A stretch of 64,000 bases of DNA, from contig OY997640.1 of NCBI GenBank assembly GCA_963921795.1, forward strand, positions 12,614,937 to 12,678,936. Direction: 5' to 3'. Position numbers and translations under genes: made by a program. Shown in pieces: positions 10,160-21,119 of this stretch. The notes beneath the pieces are model-generated. The model saw nothing but the letters and a program-made list of their open reading frames with translations. It did not search any database and had not been told where the DNA came from. The stretch's first letter is position 1, and every line of letters begins with the position of its first letter. This DNA comes from Nannobrachium achirus (lineage: Eukaryota; Chordata; Actinopteri; Myctophiformes; Myctophidae).

Positions 10160-10635
10160 TCTCAGATGTTTTCATGCGAACATCAGACTCTGCCAGCACG
10201 ACTGCCATATGTCCACGAATTAAATACAGAGGGCTTTCAACATAAAAAAAAGACCATAAAATGTCTTATTTGAGATGTTCCTTTTAGGCAGGGTGTTTAA
10301 CTGTACTTGTACTGTTCTCCATTTTTGTCTAATAAAATAATCAATCAATCAATCAATATACTGTACATGTAATGTTGTTGTTAGTTGGAATAAACACCAA
10401 CACCTCTCTGCCAGGGTTTTCCAGTGTATTTATGTGGCCAGGATGGCTTTGAGTGTATGTATGAGTGTCCGTATGAGCACGGACCTCCATGTATGGAGAT
10501 AACCAATGTGACAGACAGAATGGCCCATACAAGGAGATATGCACGCGTGTCGTGGTTTGATACCATGCAGAGTGAGGACCGAGAGTAAACTGCCAATTAA
10601 TGTTTTATTACAAACCAGTAAGACACCCTAAGGTC
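10160..10635. other. Gene-free; contains short repeat with CATGTATGGAGAT
   Basis: About 10470-10560 matches the recurrent short repeat also seen at 18600-18740, 20440-20540 and 25985-26220: CCATGTATGGAGAT, then a divergent copy of the TGACGTCA region, then CCATACAAGGAGAT. No gene is visible. Confidence 0.5.
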
Positions 10636-10639
10636 GAGG

Positions 10640-10930
10640 TTGCGCTGAAACAACAGAGACTGACCCATTATGTCCATATATGGGCATTCCCAGATACGGC
10701 TTTAATATTGATGACATCAGGGATCTCCAAATATGGGCATAAAAGGGACAAGGACGGAATTCATTTGCAAGTGTGACTTGCCTCGCGACAACCACACTGG
10801 TTATCAAGAGACTGACATAATATGTCCATATATGGGCATTCCCAGATACTGGCTTAATATTGACGACATTCAGGGATCTCCATATATGGGCATAAAAGGG
10901 ACAAGGACAGAATTCATTTGCAAGTGTGGT
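10640..10930. repeat. Two-copy direct repeat of about 155 bp with CCATATATGG
   Basis: Segment 10660-10770 is repeated at 10812-10925 with few changes (AGACTGAC, then TATGTCCATATATGGGCATT, then GACAAGGACGGAATTCATTT). CCATATATGG occurs at 10674-10683, 10826-10835 and 10880-10889. The open frame at 10628-11068 (minus) is an artefact of this repeat. Confidence 0.75.
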
Positions 10931-12063
10931 TGCCGTGACCCGAGTCACACTCTTGTCTTGGCCATATAGAGCGTGACATGAGGCGTGACTGACTGAGTGA
11001 CTGACTGACGCACGTGAGGGCAGAACGATAAACTGAGTCCAAAGTTTTAAGTGTGGTAACAGTTGCATTTCTATATATTATGTTCCCATAGTCAATTCGC
11101 TTCTTTCTAGTAGGCCATGGAAATCAGAATGTATTGTGATTAAAAAAAGAGAAGCCAAGATAAATTGACGAATTATTTGTTAAAATTCCAAGGTGTGTAT
11201 TAAAAGTACGTTTTTCATCCAACCAAATCCCAAGGTAGGCTATTTATAATGATAACGATAATGAATTATATTTGTATAGCACCTCTCAAAACAAAGTGAC
11301 AAACTGCTGCACAGATCAAGAGGTTCTTTCACAGGGCACTCGCTCAATGGAGGTGCCATTTGGCGTGCATAAGTGAGGATAATTTTCATTAAAAAACTCT
11401 CCCCTATTTACCCTCTGCCACACTATGACTATCAATAAAAGCAAGAAAAGCAAGGAAGGAAAAAACACATAGATTGCAGCTTTTAGTCAAGGCTCTCCTC
11501 TTCTTGGTTGTTTTCCATGCCGGCTCCATGCATGCAGCCATGGTGCTCAGACAGACAGCGACGCACAACAGGCCTGGATAACAGCCTGGCTTTCTCAAAC
11601 CATTTATCTGCTTCTAGGCTTTTATTATTTGAATACATTCTGTCAAGCACCTGTAAGCGTGCACTGCATCTAAAGAGATTGATTTATTGCCATCTCCTTA
11701 AATGAGCTACTGTGTTCGTTTGTGGTCGGTCAGAGGCGCACATTCACACGCACGCGTGGGCACGTATGCGCGTGCGCGCACACACACACACGTGTTGTCC
11801 TCGCCCACATTGCATGTATGTATTTGTATGCATGTGGCGTGTTCTGTTTTCTGGCCCCCTATTGAAAGAAATGCATTGGCTCCACTCCACACCTTTATGA
11901 GGGCATTATGGGAAGCTTCCAGTGAAAATGAGATCTTTTTAGAGTCTCGCCCTTGGGTCAACCCTGAGGACTTCTCCAGAATGTTAATAAAGACACGGAC
12001 GGGGCCAGAGGGGGAGGAGAGGTGAAAGAACCTCTTAGAAACTCTCTGCTGTAACAATATAAT

Positions 12064-12094
<31 letters not shown>

Positions 12095-12099
12095 ACACA
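10931..12099. other. Gene-free stretch
   Basis: No gene is recognised. A short segment near 11245-11330 (GTATAGCACCTCTCAAAACA) resembles the ends of fish SINE-like repeats. Mixed CA-rich sequence lies at 11745-11790, and a GA array sits at 12063-12089 just before the next element. Confidence 0.4.
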
Positions 12100-12550
12100 C
12101 ACACAGGCAGGGGCGTCACACCAAAATTCTGGGCCCTGGGAACAAGGATTCACTGTGGGCCCCCCATGAATGTTAACTATTGAAAAATAGCAGACAAGCT
12201 CGCTGCAAGTTTGTAGATCTGCTATTTTTGAAAAGAAAAAAAAAAAAAAAAATGTGTGCAAGAAACCTATGTTTCCATGTCAGTGGTGCTCAAACTTTTT
12301 CATGTCAATGACCCCCAAGATGATATGTATTTGGTCACGGACCCCCATGTCAAAATATTTAGTTCCAGGGACACATTTTCACGACTTTTCGAAAATAGCA
12401 GATCTACAAGCTTGCAGCGCAGCACTGCACTGTGAGCTTGTATATCTGCTTTTCAATAGCTAAAGTTACGAGGGCCCCTCCACCTTGGGCCCTAGCAACT
12501 CAGTCCCACTCCCCCCCCCCCCCCCACCTTGTGACGCCCCTGCACACAGG
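12100..12550. mobile_element. hAT-type non-autonomous element with perfect 8-bp TSD
   Basis: The element occupies 12108-12542 (435 bp) with terminal inverted repeats CAGGGGCGTCACA / TGTGACGCCCCTG modified by a C-run. It is flanked by the perfect 8-bp direct repeat CACACAGG at 12100-12107 and 12543-12550, as expected for hAT transposition. Inside are two copies of the recurrent palindrome (12182-12230, 12391-12455) and an apparently nested repeat beginning CAGTGGTGCTCAAAC at 12281. A relative of the inner part lies at 32830-33140. Confidence 0.8.
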
Positions 12551-12669
12551 GGAGAGGAAGCTTGACCACTTAAGATTCAGTATATAATCACAATTTGGAA
12601 CTAGAAAATCACTCTGTCGAGGTGCCTACTTGCGCAAGCAGAGCATGGAACCGTGCAAGTACTGCGATC

Positions 12670-13321
12670 AGCTGAGTATGTATCTATGTCAGGGGTTTTC
12701 AAAGTGGGTGACGGGGCACCCTGGGGTGCCGTGACGGCAGTCCAGGGGTGCCGCAAGACAATTTGATAATATTTGGAATTCATGTGGACACTTGAAAAAA
12801 TATTTAGTATCATTTTAAACTTGAAGTGCAACGTTATTTTCAGTCAGTTCTAACCAAAATGGCTATTATCTCAACATTTTCCTTGCAACATAATCTATCG
12901 TCACTGTCGGGCAGAAACCTTGTATCTCCTCGTATCTAGTGAAAACAGCAGATCTACAAGCACACAACGCCTCGCGTCGCGAGGTTTTACAGCTCATCCG
13001 CACTGCCTGCGATGCGACGCGAGTGACGCGACACTTGCGATGAAATCTCACTAAAATACATCTGTTTCAATGAGGACGTCCTGACCTATATCGCGAGCGA
13101 CAACGCATCGTGCTGCGACGTCGTCCACCCCTCCCGTTTTCGCTCGCGGAGCCTCTATTTGAGCGAGGTTTCGCGGCGACGTCCATAGAGGTAAATAAAT
13201 GGCCATGTCCCGCCCCCCAAACACTTTATGTTATTATTTCTTTATTTGATTGGTTCAGGCTATGTCGCAACGCAATGTCCGATGCTGCAAATGCGGACAG
13301 TATTTCGCGGGACATCGCGTC
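12670..13321. repeat. CpG-rich inverted-repeat element, left half
   Basis: A hAT-like segment starts near 12690 (GGGGTTTTCAAAGTGGGTGA). A CpG-rich stretch at about 12985-13321 contains CAGCTCATCCGCACTGC, which is inverted at about 15095-15115 (GCAGTGCGGATGAGTTGC), so 12985-15115 appears to be one inverted-repeat element split by the insertion at 13322-15066. Half of the recurrent palindrome is at 12941-12970. Confidence 0.55.
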
Positions 13322-14227
13322 CAGTGCTTAATTTGTGCCGGATCAAGCCGGATCTTGTTCCGGTACCTCACTTTTTCTGACCGGCACCTATTTGATTGGA
13401 TCCGCCACCTATTTGATTTTGAATCAAGGATCCGGGACCTTCCCTGTCAATAAAAATCTATAAATAAACTGTTTTTTTAATCTATGTTCTATGTATGCTC
13501 TCTGTTTTATGTTGTTCTGGTGTGACCCTTGTTTGATAATTTTTTAAATATTTGTATGCGTTTTAATCTGAAAAACAAAAGAGGAGTTTGACAGACATCA
13601 ATCACGTGATGACACAGGTTCACGCAACTAGTTGTTTTGTTTCCGCCTCGGTCGCACGCTGCACTGCACACTGCACAGGGAGTTTACCATGGAGTTTACC
13701 GGGCAACAAAACAATACGCAAGCAAGCGGCTGCTAAAATGTCAAAGCGACAGACTAAACTTTAACGTTCTTCAAACCAGTCGGTCAGCCAGACCCCAAAC
13801 AGGCCAACGTTATTTCGGCAGATAGCGACAGGCCAGCAGCGGGGCTCTGTGCTGTAAACAGCGGCACAGATGAGGAGGAGGAGGGGGCAGCCACTGGCAT
13901 GATGACACCCGATGACCAGCACGGGGAACGAGAGGAGGAGGATGAGGATAAATCAGAGTGAGGAAGAAGGAGGTGGTGAGGAGGACAGGACAGCAGCGAC
14001 AGGTGAAAGGGGGCTCCTTACTGCAGGGGGGATTTGGACCGATCTCAGTTCAATGCCATAAAAGGCTTTTAAGCACACATTGTTAACTTGCATTTATCTT
14101 GTGCTTGTTATTGATTTAGAGCCATGAGTAAATGCTGTGAATGAGTGTAAAAATGTCCCATCGCTGCGTGGGTATGATTAGCGTGAGTCGTGACATTGCT
14201 TGCTCTGTTGCTCAGGGACAGCGCTGT

Positions 14228-14277
<50 letters not shown>

Positions 14278-15066
14278 TGCGTGCGTGCGCTGATGGACAG
14301 TGAATGGACAGAGAAGTGAGAGAACGTGTCACCCAGTTTAGGCTTGCTTTTTTAAAATAAAACTTCGAGTCCTAATTATAGGCTATGTCCCCTCCATTGA
14401 AGGGAAACTACATTAAATGAAGACTGGAGGACAGGAGAGCCAGTGAGAGTACTGTGAGACAGGAGGGGAGACCTTTGTGACGATGAAGAACTCATAGAAC
14501 TGATTGCAACATCTCTGGAAAAAGATGTCATGTGTCTGAATTTGCAAGCATATAAAGAGGATTCAGTTAGTCATGGACAAAACACACGTGAACAAGAAAA
14601 GGAAATGCATCCTTGTTACACAGGACAATTAATCAGATTGAATCTGAATCTGCTTTTGTTGGACTGGACATTAGTGATATTACTGTTGTACACTGATATT
14701 TTGGTTAGCAACAGTGAGTTTGGCACTTTGGCTGTGTGTGCAGTGTTCTTACAAATACATTTTTCACTTTACTATTTTGATACACCACACCTCTGTTGAC
14801 AGATAAGATAATTATTCTATTGCACTGTGCAGTAGTGCTGTTTATATATGGTCATCTATGTTTTCGTCCTTCCAAATAGAGACTTTTTTGGCTTCTGTGA
14901 TGCTTTATTGTTGACAGTGATATATACTGTGTATATATATATATAGTTAATTTGTTAATGAAAATGTACACCGGGTGTGCGTGCGTGCGTGCGTGCATGC
15001 ACGCGTGTGCGCGTGTGCACGCGAAACCTAGGATCCCCCACCTTTTCATTGACAAATTAAGCACTG
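13322..15066 (+). mobile_element. hAT element, internally deleted, with 8-bp TSD ATCGCGTC
   Basis: A 1,745-bp element with inverted ends CAGTGCTTAATTTGT / ACAAATTAAGCACTG, flanked by the perfect 8-bp duplication ATCGCGTC at 13314-13321 and 15067-15074. It therefore inserted into the CpG-rich element around it. The interior keeps the N-terminal part of a transposase (next entry). A GT microsatellite at about 14231-14275 and a GTGC array near 14975-15010 have expanded inside it. Confidence 0.85.
13738..13972 (+). pseudogene. hAT transposase N-terminus, frameshifted remnant
   Basis: The ATG at 13738 begins MSKRQTK. After a one-base phase change near 13757, the frame reads LTFFKPVGQPDPKQANVIS and then an acidic stretch rich in Glu and Asp to a TGA at about 13972. 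A basic start followed by an FF motif and a long acidic spacer is typical of the N-terminus of vertebrate hAT transposases of the KIAA1586/ZMYM-like group, ahead of the zinc finger. The zinc-finger and catalytic domains are absent, so this is a deletion derivative that could only move in trans. Confidence 0.55.
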
Positions 15067-15074
15067 ATCGCGTC

Positions 15075-15731
15075 GCGTTGCTCGCTCGCGTGCAGTGCGG
15101 ATGAGTTGCAAGACCATAGCCCAATCAGGGCATCATTAACAGGCAATGAGGGACCAGTATTCATGGTGATGCCAGTGGTGAGCGCACCGCATGGCACACT
15201 CTGCTTGCGCACAAGTAAGCCAATTATTAATACTAGGACCTTGCCCAGTGGGTGTGCACAGTTTATGAGGGATAGAATGTAGTAATGTTGGAGAACCCAG
15301 ACGTATTAGTGATCTCCAAATTTGGGCATTGTTTCAGCATGCGGATGCATTGTACAGGTGGCGGTATCAGTGATGTCAGACATCTGGGAACTGTTTCACC
15401 CGTTTATGCCCATATATGGTGTTCCGTGTCCAATGTCCATACATGGTGTTCAGACGGCAGACAGGCAGACAGATGGTGGACAGACAAACATTCCGTAAAA
15501 TGAATAGTTAGATTATTTATTTATTTATGAACATTTCGTTAGCCTCATGTCATAATTGCCTAGCTAACTAACTTTTTTGGTCAAATTGACATTTTTGCTA
15601 ACACTGCTGCGTCATTGTGGCTTATTGCCCAGGTCCTCAGCTTAACAACTTTTTGACTTATAGGCAGAAATACTTTGTGATTTTAAGGCCGAGAACATTG
15701 CCAATTGGGGGAAGGCGACCCAGATAGGATG
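15075..15731. other. Gene-free; one CArG-like 10-mer
   Basis: No gene is recognised. CCATATATGG lies at 15410-15419 in the same phrase (TGCCCATATATGG) that recurs at 34.6-35.0 kb. Confidence 0.45.
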
Positions 15732-17196
15732 CTTAAATTCAGTGGTGTAAAGTAACTAAGTACAGTACTTAAGTACAAATTTGCGGTATTTGCACTTTAC
15801 TTGAGTATTTCCAATTTCCAGTACTTTTACTTTTACTCCACTACATCTCAGAGGCAAATGTTTTACTTTTACTCCACTACATTTCTTTGAAAAATTTAGC
15901 TACTAGTTACTTTTCAGATATAAATTATAATATAAAACATACATTATTAACCACTTTATCCCTATTTTATACCTGCGCTATTTGATAATAGCGGATCTAC
16001 AAGCTCACAATGTGTCACATTGCGACGCGCTGTGGGCTTGTAGATCCGCTATTTTCAAACTTTAACTTTGGTACTTTAAGTACATTTTGATGCCAATACT
16101 TTTGTACTTTTACTCAAGTATATTTTAACCCTTTTTGTGCCTATCCCGGACAAGTTCGGCTTTATTTCAATCCAATACAATGTTTTTTTTTTGCTATTTT
16201 ACTTACCCTGAGCTGCTTGTAGAGATGTGGGTGGTCCTGGCTCGTCCTACGCTTTCCAACGAGTGATTAGATGGTCCGACGATTTATTCCATTGAAAATG
16301 GTTTAAAATAAAGTTTAGAGCCCCCCATCAATCTATACTGTCGGCGGCGCGACGTATTCCAGGGTGCCTATCCCGATCTAGTCCGGGATATTTAATAAAA
16401 TGAATTAATTAATCAGAGGCCTCAACGAAGCCCCGGTCTAATTTTCCATCCATGCCCGGGGCCGCGACTCTGTTTACATCGGCCCGTAATCGGGCAACGC
16501 CGCCGCACCGCGCCGCCCACTCCAATACAAACTCACATCTTTAGAGACCTTTTTCTCTGAACTGTGTTCCCAGTGCAACGACAAAGGTTTTTTGCGGCTA
16601 AAATAGCTTCAGATTGGACTTCTAAAAAACAAAGAAGCTAATAGCTAACTGTTAGCTAACTTCCTCCGGTCTTCCTTCATAACAGTGAATGCAGTGAAAT
16701 CCCAAGCCACTGCTGCCTGTGGAGACGGAGGTTAGAGCGAAGGTCTATGCAGAAATGTCTGGCACTCTAGCGGCACCTTGTGGCCCCCGGCATTAAATCA
16801 GCCAAAATGACGTAATCTGCATCATCTGTATACGTTGTGTATACGTTGCCCAATCACATCGCCGATCATGAACACATGGTACACTACCGGCCAATCACAG
16901 CTTATCTGCTCTGGTCTCCAGGAAGCGCCTCCGCTTGGCTACAGTGTTTACCATGGTGAAGGATTTTAACCTCTTAATCCACAAATCCTGGCCAGAAAAT
17001 TACGTTCTACCATGCGTTCTACCCCTCCACGGATTACTATCGGTCGCGGTGGTTTGCGGTGCCGCTCCGGTGGTCCGCGACGACTCCGGCCGTAAAACGA
17101 CCGAAAAAAGCAATACCGCTACTGACCACTAGTTGAACTTACACAGTATAGCTTTAAGTAAAACATTTGATTACTTTTTCCACCACTGCTTAAATT
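15732..17196. mobile_element. hAT-type MITE (CAGTGGTG ends) with nested TTAA insertions
   Basis: Outer element 15740-17188, with ends CAGTGGTG...CACCACTG and the perfect 8-bp duplication CTTAAATT at 15732-15739 and 17189-17196. The body is the fish-typical AAGTACTTTTACTT-rich sequence. At 15984-16055 it contains the recurrent palindrome. A TTAA-bounded insertion runs from 16125-16128 to 17154-17157, with another TTAA at 16793-16796. The left part of the insertion shares the repeat family of 7140-7437 and 29435-30111; the right part shares the family of 33830-34340. Confidence 0.85.
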
Positions 17197-17750
17197 ACGT
17201 CAGACTTCGGAGCTCTATGTGGGTCTCCGGACAACGGTGGTAGTTTGTGATTACAGTACAATTTATAGCAGATGCATTCCTAGAGCAAGTTCATCACTGG
17301 CTGCACTCAGCACAAGGCAGAATTAAATTACCTAATCTTCCGGACAACTGAAGGATTTGTGAGATCTTGCATCAATTATTTCTTTGCATTCCAGTTATTC
17401 TCTCAAGACCTCAGATCCTAATGAATTGCTTTTTGTTTTTTATTCAGGTTTAATCCAGTACTGCTTGCTCCCATTTAACGAACCTGCCAACACTCTATTC
17501 CTTTTGTTGACACATCATCATGTAATGATATGGCGGCTCTCACCCTCCAGTCGGGATATGGCCTACCAGTTTCAACACGGCCTTGATCAATCTCCAACTT
17601 TGGCAGTTTGGCAGAAGCACTAGCATACTGTACGTACTCTCCTTATTGTGTTGGGGAGAAAAATGCAATTGATTTCCTTTTCAGGCCACCGATCATGTTC
17701 TCATATTTGAACATCAATACTTTTTTTTTTACACTCACTTAAAACCACCC
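17197..17750. other. No recognisable feature
   Basis: AT-rich intergenic sequence without a convincing gene or repeat boundary. Confidence 0.4.
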
Positions 17751-18000
17751 TTGGGCTGGTTGTATTTGTCATGTCTAAAGAGAGAACAGCTGAAACAGCG
17801 ATTGTACAGGGCTTTTTCTTTTGCTGCCCCAACCCTGCGGAATGAACTCCCTAAACACTATCAGAGACGTCCCCATCCCCAAATCCTTCAAAACCGCTCT
17901 CAAAACCCAACTCTTTATTATGGCTTTCCCCAGCTAATTGCACAACCCCCTGTACCGCTGTTTTATTGATTTTACGGCATTACCATTTTATTTTATTTAT
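17751..18000 (+). pseudogene. LINE 3'-terminal coding fragment
   Basis: The translation includes RAFSFAAPTLRNELPKH. After a phase change, the next frame gives PSPNPSKPLSKPNS. This resembles the C-terminal end of ORF2 in several fish non-LTR retrotransposons, where a motif like AFSxAAPxLWNxLP precedes the stop. It is frameshifted and lacks all RT motifs, so it is a 5'-truncated dead copy. Confidence 0.6.
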
Positions 18001-18059
18001 TTTTTTACTTGGCCTTTTTAGTGTGTTTTTCCTACTTTTTTTGGAACACAGTTCTAAGT

Positions 18060-18990
18060 TGCCCCAAAAACATAGCGTCAGTGTTGGGCAGAAACCTCGT
18101 ATCTCCTAGTTTCAAATTTGTAAAATTTTTCGCAAAGTAAAGCACTGCTTCATCATATGGCCATTGCACAATAGTAGTGAAAACAGCATTTTTGGTGTGA
18201 GGCGTTGTGTGCTTGTAGATCGGCTGTTTTCACTAGTTTAAATCATTTTAAAAATGATAAATACAAAACAAACGGTTTTGGACATATAAGGTTTCCACCC
18301 GACAACGACAATATGGTTTTGGACAAATCATCTTCATAGCATTTGAACTCTATGGCAAACACACAAACGCACTTACAGTAATGAACTATGTTGACTAGAA
18401 ATGTGGGATTGATGTTGAAACTGACTAGAGGACAGGGGACTTCAAAAGCCAAGGTTAAATGTGTATTCTCAGCAGAAGTTGACCTTTGGCTCTTTTTTCC
18501 CTCAACAGCAAGCCTCTTCGCCAAAAATAGCAGATCTACAAGTCTCTCTATTTTTGTTTTTGGCGAACGTTCCCCCCCAGATTAGGGATTCTAGTATTCA
18601 AATGGTTAATGTCACACAACAATCACACCCGTGTGAAGTGAGAGGTGGAAACACGACACACGTGCATACGCCCTTGTATGGGCCGTTCTGTCCGTGACGT
18701 CAGTTACTTCATGAGCACAGAGCTCCATACATGGAGATCCGTATGAATATATTTTGGCTAATACATTTCATTTCATTTTGTTTTGCACATGGTAGTGTAT
18801 GATACAAATCCATTACAAGGATAATTAAGTAGTACATATGTTACCGGATGTTTGGGTAACTCAGGACGTTCTATGTAAGAGCACTTGTTTTGTCGTTCAC
18901 CACACACCAATCACCACCAGGTGGCGACGACAGCCATTCACTAGTGAAGGCGCTGACGTCACTCGTTTGCGACTCTATTTGCGACTTTAT
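18060..18990. other. Gene-free; palindromes and short CRE-like repeat
   Basis: Copies of the recurrent palindrome lie at 18178-18233 and (half) 18525-18560. At 18600-18740 is the short repeat containing TGACGTCA (about 18694-18701) and CCATACATGGAGATCC. No gene is visible. Confidence 0.5.
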
Positions 18991-18994
18991 TTAC

Positions 18995-19025
18995 TAGCCT
19001 AGCCTAGCCTAGCCTAGCCTAGCCT
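18995..19025. repeat. AGCCT pentamer tandem repeat
   Basis: Six to seven uninterrupted AGCCT units. Confidence 0.9.
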
Positions 19026-19069
19026 AGCTTAGCCATTAGCTCCATTGTAGTCACTTGGACAGGGCGTTT

Positions 19070-19331
19070 ATCGTGGGCTTGCCCAGGCCTTACGGCCTGG
19101 GCATAAATATAACGATTGCATTCACCACGGCTTCGTAACTCGCGCGGCGCTCCGCCGGCCGCGCGGCCCTGGCCCGCTCTTCGCGGCCACTCGCACCTGC
19201 GGTGCTCGGGGGCGAAGAGCAAGGTCCGCTGGCCTGCGCGCCGCTTGCAATGTCGTGGACAATCGAGCGGCTCCGTTCCGCCCCGTGCTGCACGACGAGT
19301 GCTCCGTTTCTCGACCGTCCTGTTTCTCGTG

Positions 19332-19369
<38 letters not shown>

Positions 19370-19915
19370 CACTCATGAACGAAAAGGAGCAGGAAGACGA
19401 ATACACTCAAACTAGAAATACTGTTTCTACGAAACAGTGTGGGCTCGCTCGTGATTATATTTTGCAGCGTGCTAACTGTCATGTGAAGCTCAACCAATAC
19501 TCCAGCTAACACCACTCCCAGATTTTCCACACCTCAATTGCACCTCATTGGCTAGGGGCCCTGCCTTTGTACTGTCTGCGACGGAACTCACTTATATAAA
19601 TAATGAAGATAACAGTGTTCTCGCCTTTCAGGCAAGCCCACAATAATGAGGATAACATAGTGTTCTCGCCTTTCAGGCGAGCCCACAACAATAACTAAAA
19701 TAAAAACTCTTAATCAAATAAATTGTTCTTCATTTCTTATGTTTGCCAACGACTATATTCTGCAGTGTGCTAACTGTCATGTGAAGCTCAACCAATACTC
19801 CAGCTAACACCACTCCCAGATTTATTTCCACCAATTGCGACTCATTGGCTAAGGGCCCTGCCTTTGTACTGTCTGCGGCAGAAAAATGCGGCTCGACTTT
19901 CAGGCGAGCCCACAA
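19070..19915. repeat. GC-rich inverted/direct repeat block with CGCCTTTCAGGCG hairpins
   Basis: It begins GTGGGCTTGCCC followed by a GCCCAGGCC/GGCCTGGGC hairpin, then about 200 bp of CpG-rich sequence, a TA array (19335-19367) and a 130-bp segment (about 19445-19590) directly repeated at about 19745-19880. The hairpin phrase CTTTCAGGC(A/G)AGCCCACAA occurs three times (about 19625, 19670, 19895). Its relation to known elements is unclear. Confidence 0.6.
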
Positions 19916-20059
19916 TTAATCCCTGCACCCTATTCAAAACAGATACTTGATGATCGGCGCAATACAACCACTATACTTGCATTGAAATGTAAATGTAACA
20001 AAACAAAAAAACAGAATAACAAAATAACTCCAAGGTCAAATCCTATTTGTTATCGTCAT

Positions 20060-20590
20060 ATTAATATTGGCTATCCATACATGGAGATCCATACCAATAC
20101 ACACAAAGTGAAATGTAGGAGTGGTTTGCACCGCTCAAAAACAAAAAAGGCTCCTACAGTACAACACAAAGATTTGGCAATCCTCCTGCAGTGGTATCTC
20201 TGAGGCCAGACCCCCTGTTGAAGACCCCAGGCCTATAGGCAATCTGTGTTGAAGACCCCAGGCCTAGGATTATCTGTGTTAAAGAACCAAGACTGGGGCC
20301 CAGGCCTAGGGTAATCTCTGTTAAAGACCCCAGTCCTAGGGTAATCTGTGTTGAGGCCAATCAAGTTGATTTGTGTGACTCTGATTCTGGGTCAGGTTAA
20401 AAATCATACCTTTGCGAAGTGAGCAATGCAAATAAGACACATTGTGCATTGTATGTCCTTGTATGAGGCATGTTCTGTCCATGACATCAGTTACTTTATG
20501 TGTATGAGTACAGATCTCCATGTATGGAGATTTTTTGGGCTAATACACACAAAGTGAAATGTAGGAGCAGTTTGCACCACTCAAGAATAA
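20060..20590. repeat. Minisatellite and short CRE-like repeats
   Basis: 20205-20370 holds four to five degenerate units of about 37 bp around GTTGAAGACCCCAGGCCTAGG. On each side (20075-20150 and 20440-20590) is the short repeat with CCATGTATGGAGAT or its variant and the phrase ACACAAAGTGAAATGTAGGA. Confidence 0.65.
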
Positions 20591-20758
20591 ATACATGAAT
20601 ACAAATAAAAATAAACAAAAAAATAAAAAAGATTGTGCCCACAGCAAGTGATGTATCTTGTAGTACCTCTGATTTGCCACCAGATGGGGTACTTTCCTTA
20701 CTACGTAGTATTTCCAAAGTGTAGGCTTAAAATAGCATGTTTAATTAACATTTAGTAC

Positions 20759-21115
20759 TTAAAGGAGCTATAGTCAACTTTTTCTTGAAAAACGGATGCT
20801 AAAATAAAAATAATGTTTCGAAAATATTTTATAAAAAAATAAGCTTCATATATGTGTTTCAATTAAAAAATGACCACAAAAAGCGGAAAAATAAAGATAA
20901 AATAATCATTTTGGCCCTTTGTTTACATTTTTCGGACCCTGTAAATGTAAACAAAGGACCAAAATGATTATGTTATCATTATTTTTCCGCTTTTTGTGGT
21001 CATTTTTTTTATTGAAACACATATATGAAGCTTATTTTTTTATAAAATATTTTCGAAACATTATTTTTATTTTAGCATCCGTTTTTCAAGAAAAAGTTGA
21101 CTATAGCTCCTTTAA
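20759..21115. mobile_element. Long fold-back MITE flanked by TTAA
   Basis: A nearly perfect palindrome of about 350 bp. Arms start TTAAAGGAGCTATAGTCAAC and mirror outward from a centre near 20938. TTAA lies at 20759-20762 and 21112-21115. A shorter relative with the same outer arm is at 36605-36859. As RNA it would fold into one long hairpin. Confidence 0.85.
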
Positions 21116-21119
21116 ACTA

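Noticed and set aside
10640-10930. CRISPR-like or clustered repeat array
   Set aside because: The repeats are long direct duplications without unique spacers, in a vertebrate genome.
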